From positions 1-5,731 of the forward strand of contig VBLV01000180.1 in assembly GCA_005879045.1 (NCBI GenBank): DNA of 5,731 bases, in the 5' to 3' direction. The DNA comes from Methanobacteriota archaeon. GTDB taxonomy: Archaea; Thermoplasmatota; Thermoplasmata; RBG-16-68-12. Below, in pieces: positions 4,556 through 5,731 of this stretch; position 1 is the stretch's first letter, and each line of letters opens with the position of its first letter. A program made the position numbers and the translations under genes. The notes beneath the pieces were generated by a model, which did not search any database, was not told where the DNA came from, and saw only the letters and a list, made by a program, of their open reading frames with translations.

Positions 4556-5116
4556 ATGGCCCTCGAGGCGATCCCGCAGGCCTTGTGGTTCTTCCTCCCC
4601 GCCTTCGTCGCGAACCCGATGGCGGTCGTCTTCGGCGGGGGGACGCCCATCGATTTTGGCCGAACCCTCCGGGATCGCGAGCGGCTCTTCGGCGACGGGA
4701 AGACGTGGCGGGGCCTCGTGGGCGGCACGTTGTCGGGGGCGTTCCTGGGTCTGCTCTTGACCGCGCCGTTCAACCTCTTCGCGCCGAGTTCCACGTGGTC
4801 GTTCGGACCGGTCGGCGTGGCGTTCGGGGCGTCCGCGGTCCTGGCCCTCGGCGCGCTCCTCGGGGACCTCGCGGGTGCGTTCCTCAAGCGACGGATGCAC
4901 AAGCCCCGCGGTGCGAAAGCCCCCGTCCTCGACCAGTACGATTTCGTCGTCGGGGCGCTCCTCCTGAGCCTCACGATTCCCGCATGGTCGGTCCCGCGGT
5001 TCTTCTCCGGTGATGCGCTCCTTGGACTCGTTGCCATCATCCTTATCACGCCCGCCCTGCATCGGGCCGTGAATGTCATCGGATTTCGAATCGGCCAGAA
5101 ACAGGAGCCATGGTGA
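4556..5116 (+). CDS. carS: CDP-archaeol synthase
   Basis: CarS is a membrane enzyme that activates the archaeal lipid precursor unsaturated archaetidic acid (digeranylgeranylglyceryl phosphate) with CTP, giving CDP-archaeol and pyrophosphate for polar head-group attachment. The 186-residue protein has about five membrane helices (near 8-26, 53-75, 84-108, 128-148 and 155-175). Signature motifs are visible: GDGKTWRG (46-53), GDLAGAFLKRR (103-113), the basic KPRG loop (116-119) and LDQYDF (125-130), whose Asp residues correspond to the metal/CTP-binding positions of the CDP-alcohol synthase (CTP transferase) family. Length is normal for archaeal CarS. Transcription probably starts at the TATA box at 4519-4530. 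The 3' end overlaps pyrE by 44 nt, suggesting co-transcription. Confidence 0.93.
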   Translation: MALEAIPQALWFFLPAFVANPMAVVFGGGTPIDFGRTLRDRERLFGDGKTWRGLVGGTLSGAFLGLLLTAPFNLFAPSSTWSFGPVGVAFGASAVLALGALLGDLAGAFLKRRMHKPRGAKAPVLDQYDFVVGALLLSLTIPAWSVPRFFSGDALLGLVAIILITPALHRAVNVIGFRIGQKQEPW

Positions 5117-5639
5117 GCTCGACCGGCCGAGCTTCGTCGCCGCGCTGAAGGCCTCCGGGGCCCTCCAGTTCGGGACCTTCACCCTCGCGTCCGGCAAGAC
5201 GTCCTCTTACTACGTGGATATCAAGAAGGCCATCACCCGACCGGATCTCTTGCGCCGGATCGCGAAGGCGATGGCTCCGTATGCCCGGGGAGCGAGCCGG
5301 ATCGCGGGCGTCGAGCTCGGTGCCGTTCCTATCGCCGCCGCCGTGAGCCTCGCGAGCGGCAAGCCGTACATCATTGTTCGCAAGGCTGCGAAGGAGCACG
5401 GCACGAGGCACGACTTCGAAGGCGAGTTGCATCGAGGCGATCTCGTGTTGTTCGTCGAAGACGTCGTGACGACAGGCGGCACGTTGCGGGGCGCGATTGA
5501 TCGGCTGCGCGAGCACGGCGCGGTCGTCGAGGACTGCGTGTGCGTCGTCGACCGAGAAGAGGGCGGGGCGATCCTCCTGGCCGAGATCGGTGTGCGGCTT
5601 CACGCGCTCCTCCGCGCGAGCGAACTGATCGGCTCGTGA
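5073..5639 (+). CDS. pyrE: Orotate phosphoribosyltransferase
   Basis: PyrE converts orotate and PRPP to orotidine monophosphate and pyrophosphate in cytosolic de novo pyrimidine synthesis. The 188-residue protein has the substrate-binding strand FGTFTLASGKTSSYYVDIKK (33-52), the GVELGAVPIA segment (79-88), catalytic-loop residues Arg103, Lys104, Lys107 and His109 (RKAAKEH), and the PRPP-binding motif VLFVEDVVTTGGT (125-137). These are the full set of known active-site elements, so it should be active. The ATG at 5073 is the only suitable in-frame ATG before the conserved core. It adds an N-terminal extension of about 15 residues and makes the gene start inside carS. No strong Shine-Dalgarno sequence is seen, so translation may be coupled to carS. 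The UMP pathway has no direct link to lipid synthesis, so the pairing is probably operon sharing. Confidence 0.95.
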   Translation: MSSDFESARNRSHGELDRPSFVAALKASGALQFGTFTLASGKTSSYYVDIKKAITRPDLLRRIAKAMAPYARGASRIAGVELGAVPIAAAVSLASGKPYIIVRKAAKEHGTRHDFEGELHRGDLVLFVEDVVTTGGTLRGAIDRLREHGAVVEDCVCVVDREEGGAILLAEIGVRLHALLRASELIGS

Positions 5640-5731
5640 ATACGGCTCCGCGCCGACCTCAGATCCGTCATCGTCCACAGAAGAACCCTCGAAACACTTT
5701 CGGCTATCTCCCCTCGGTCAGTTGATACCTC
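5640..5731. other. Segment after pyrE with no supported gene
   Basis: These 92 bases lie after the pyrE stop and run to the window edge. I see no convincing coding frame, tRNA fold or hairpin followed by a T-run. A short relatively AT-rich stretch (about 5690-5707) could belong to a promoter or to the next gene beyond the window. Confidence 0.4.

Noticed and set aside
4534..5197. Two long minus-strand frames opposite carS and pyrE
   Set aside because: Both are charged low-complexity translations antisense to two confidently identified genes.
1..5731. CRISPR array, tRNA or rRNA genes, insertion sequence transposase
   Set aside because: No spaced direct-repeat series, tRNA-like fold, rRNA-like conserved stretch or recognisable full transposase was seen on either strand.

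Overview
The window looks like chromosomal DNA from a GC-rich archaeon, most likely a Thermoplasmatota-type euryarchaeon. The supporting evidence is a CDP-archaeol synthase (archaeal membrane lipid synthesis), an archaea-specific UPF0216/DUF61 protein, KaiC/RAD55-type ATPases, and TATA-like boxes about 25-33 bp upstream of start codons, a spacing typical of leaderless or short-leader archaeal transcripts. The lineage assignment is inferred from protein resemblance and was not computed.

Layout. 1-255 (+): the 3' end of a small acidic protein resembling Thermoplasmata DUF6015 proteins. 259-670 (-): a UPF0216/DUF61 gene that is intact except for one apparent extra base near 471-473. 760-1659 (+): a zinc-ribbon multi-pass membrane protein with a TTG start, whose promoter region is shared divergently with the DUF61 gene. 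1681-1706: a hairpin between convergent genes. 1707-2426 (-): KaiC-like ATPase A. 2573-3364 (+): a helical, charged protein of unknown function. 3356-4057 (-): KaiC-like ATPase B, a paralog of A. 4114-4197 (+): a possible 27-codon leader ORF. 4202-4429 (+): a 75-residue basic protein, bracketed by two nearly identical palindromes (4174-4200 and 4461-4485). 4556-5116 (+): carS. 5073-5639 (+): pyrE, overlapping carS by 44 nt. 5640-5731: no supported gene.

How the parts relate. carS and pyrE are housekeeping genes (archaeal lipid and UMP synthesis) and are probably co-transcribed from a clear TATA box. The central block, with two short single-domain KaiC-like ATPases on either side of an unrecognised gene, is the most suggestive functional neighbourhood. 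The ATPases could work with each other or with the middle protein as a signalling or switch module, but only proximity and paralogy support this. The most unusual non-coding signal is the repeated palindrome around the 75-residue gene. One arm of the upstream copy contains that gene's Shine-Dalgarno sequence, and the outer ends of the two copies form a 12-bp terminal inverted repeat. This suggests either a small mobile cassette or a regulatory operator/RNA-hairpin pair.
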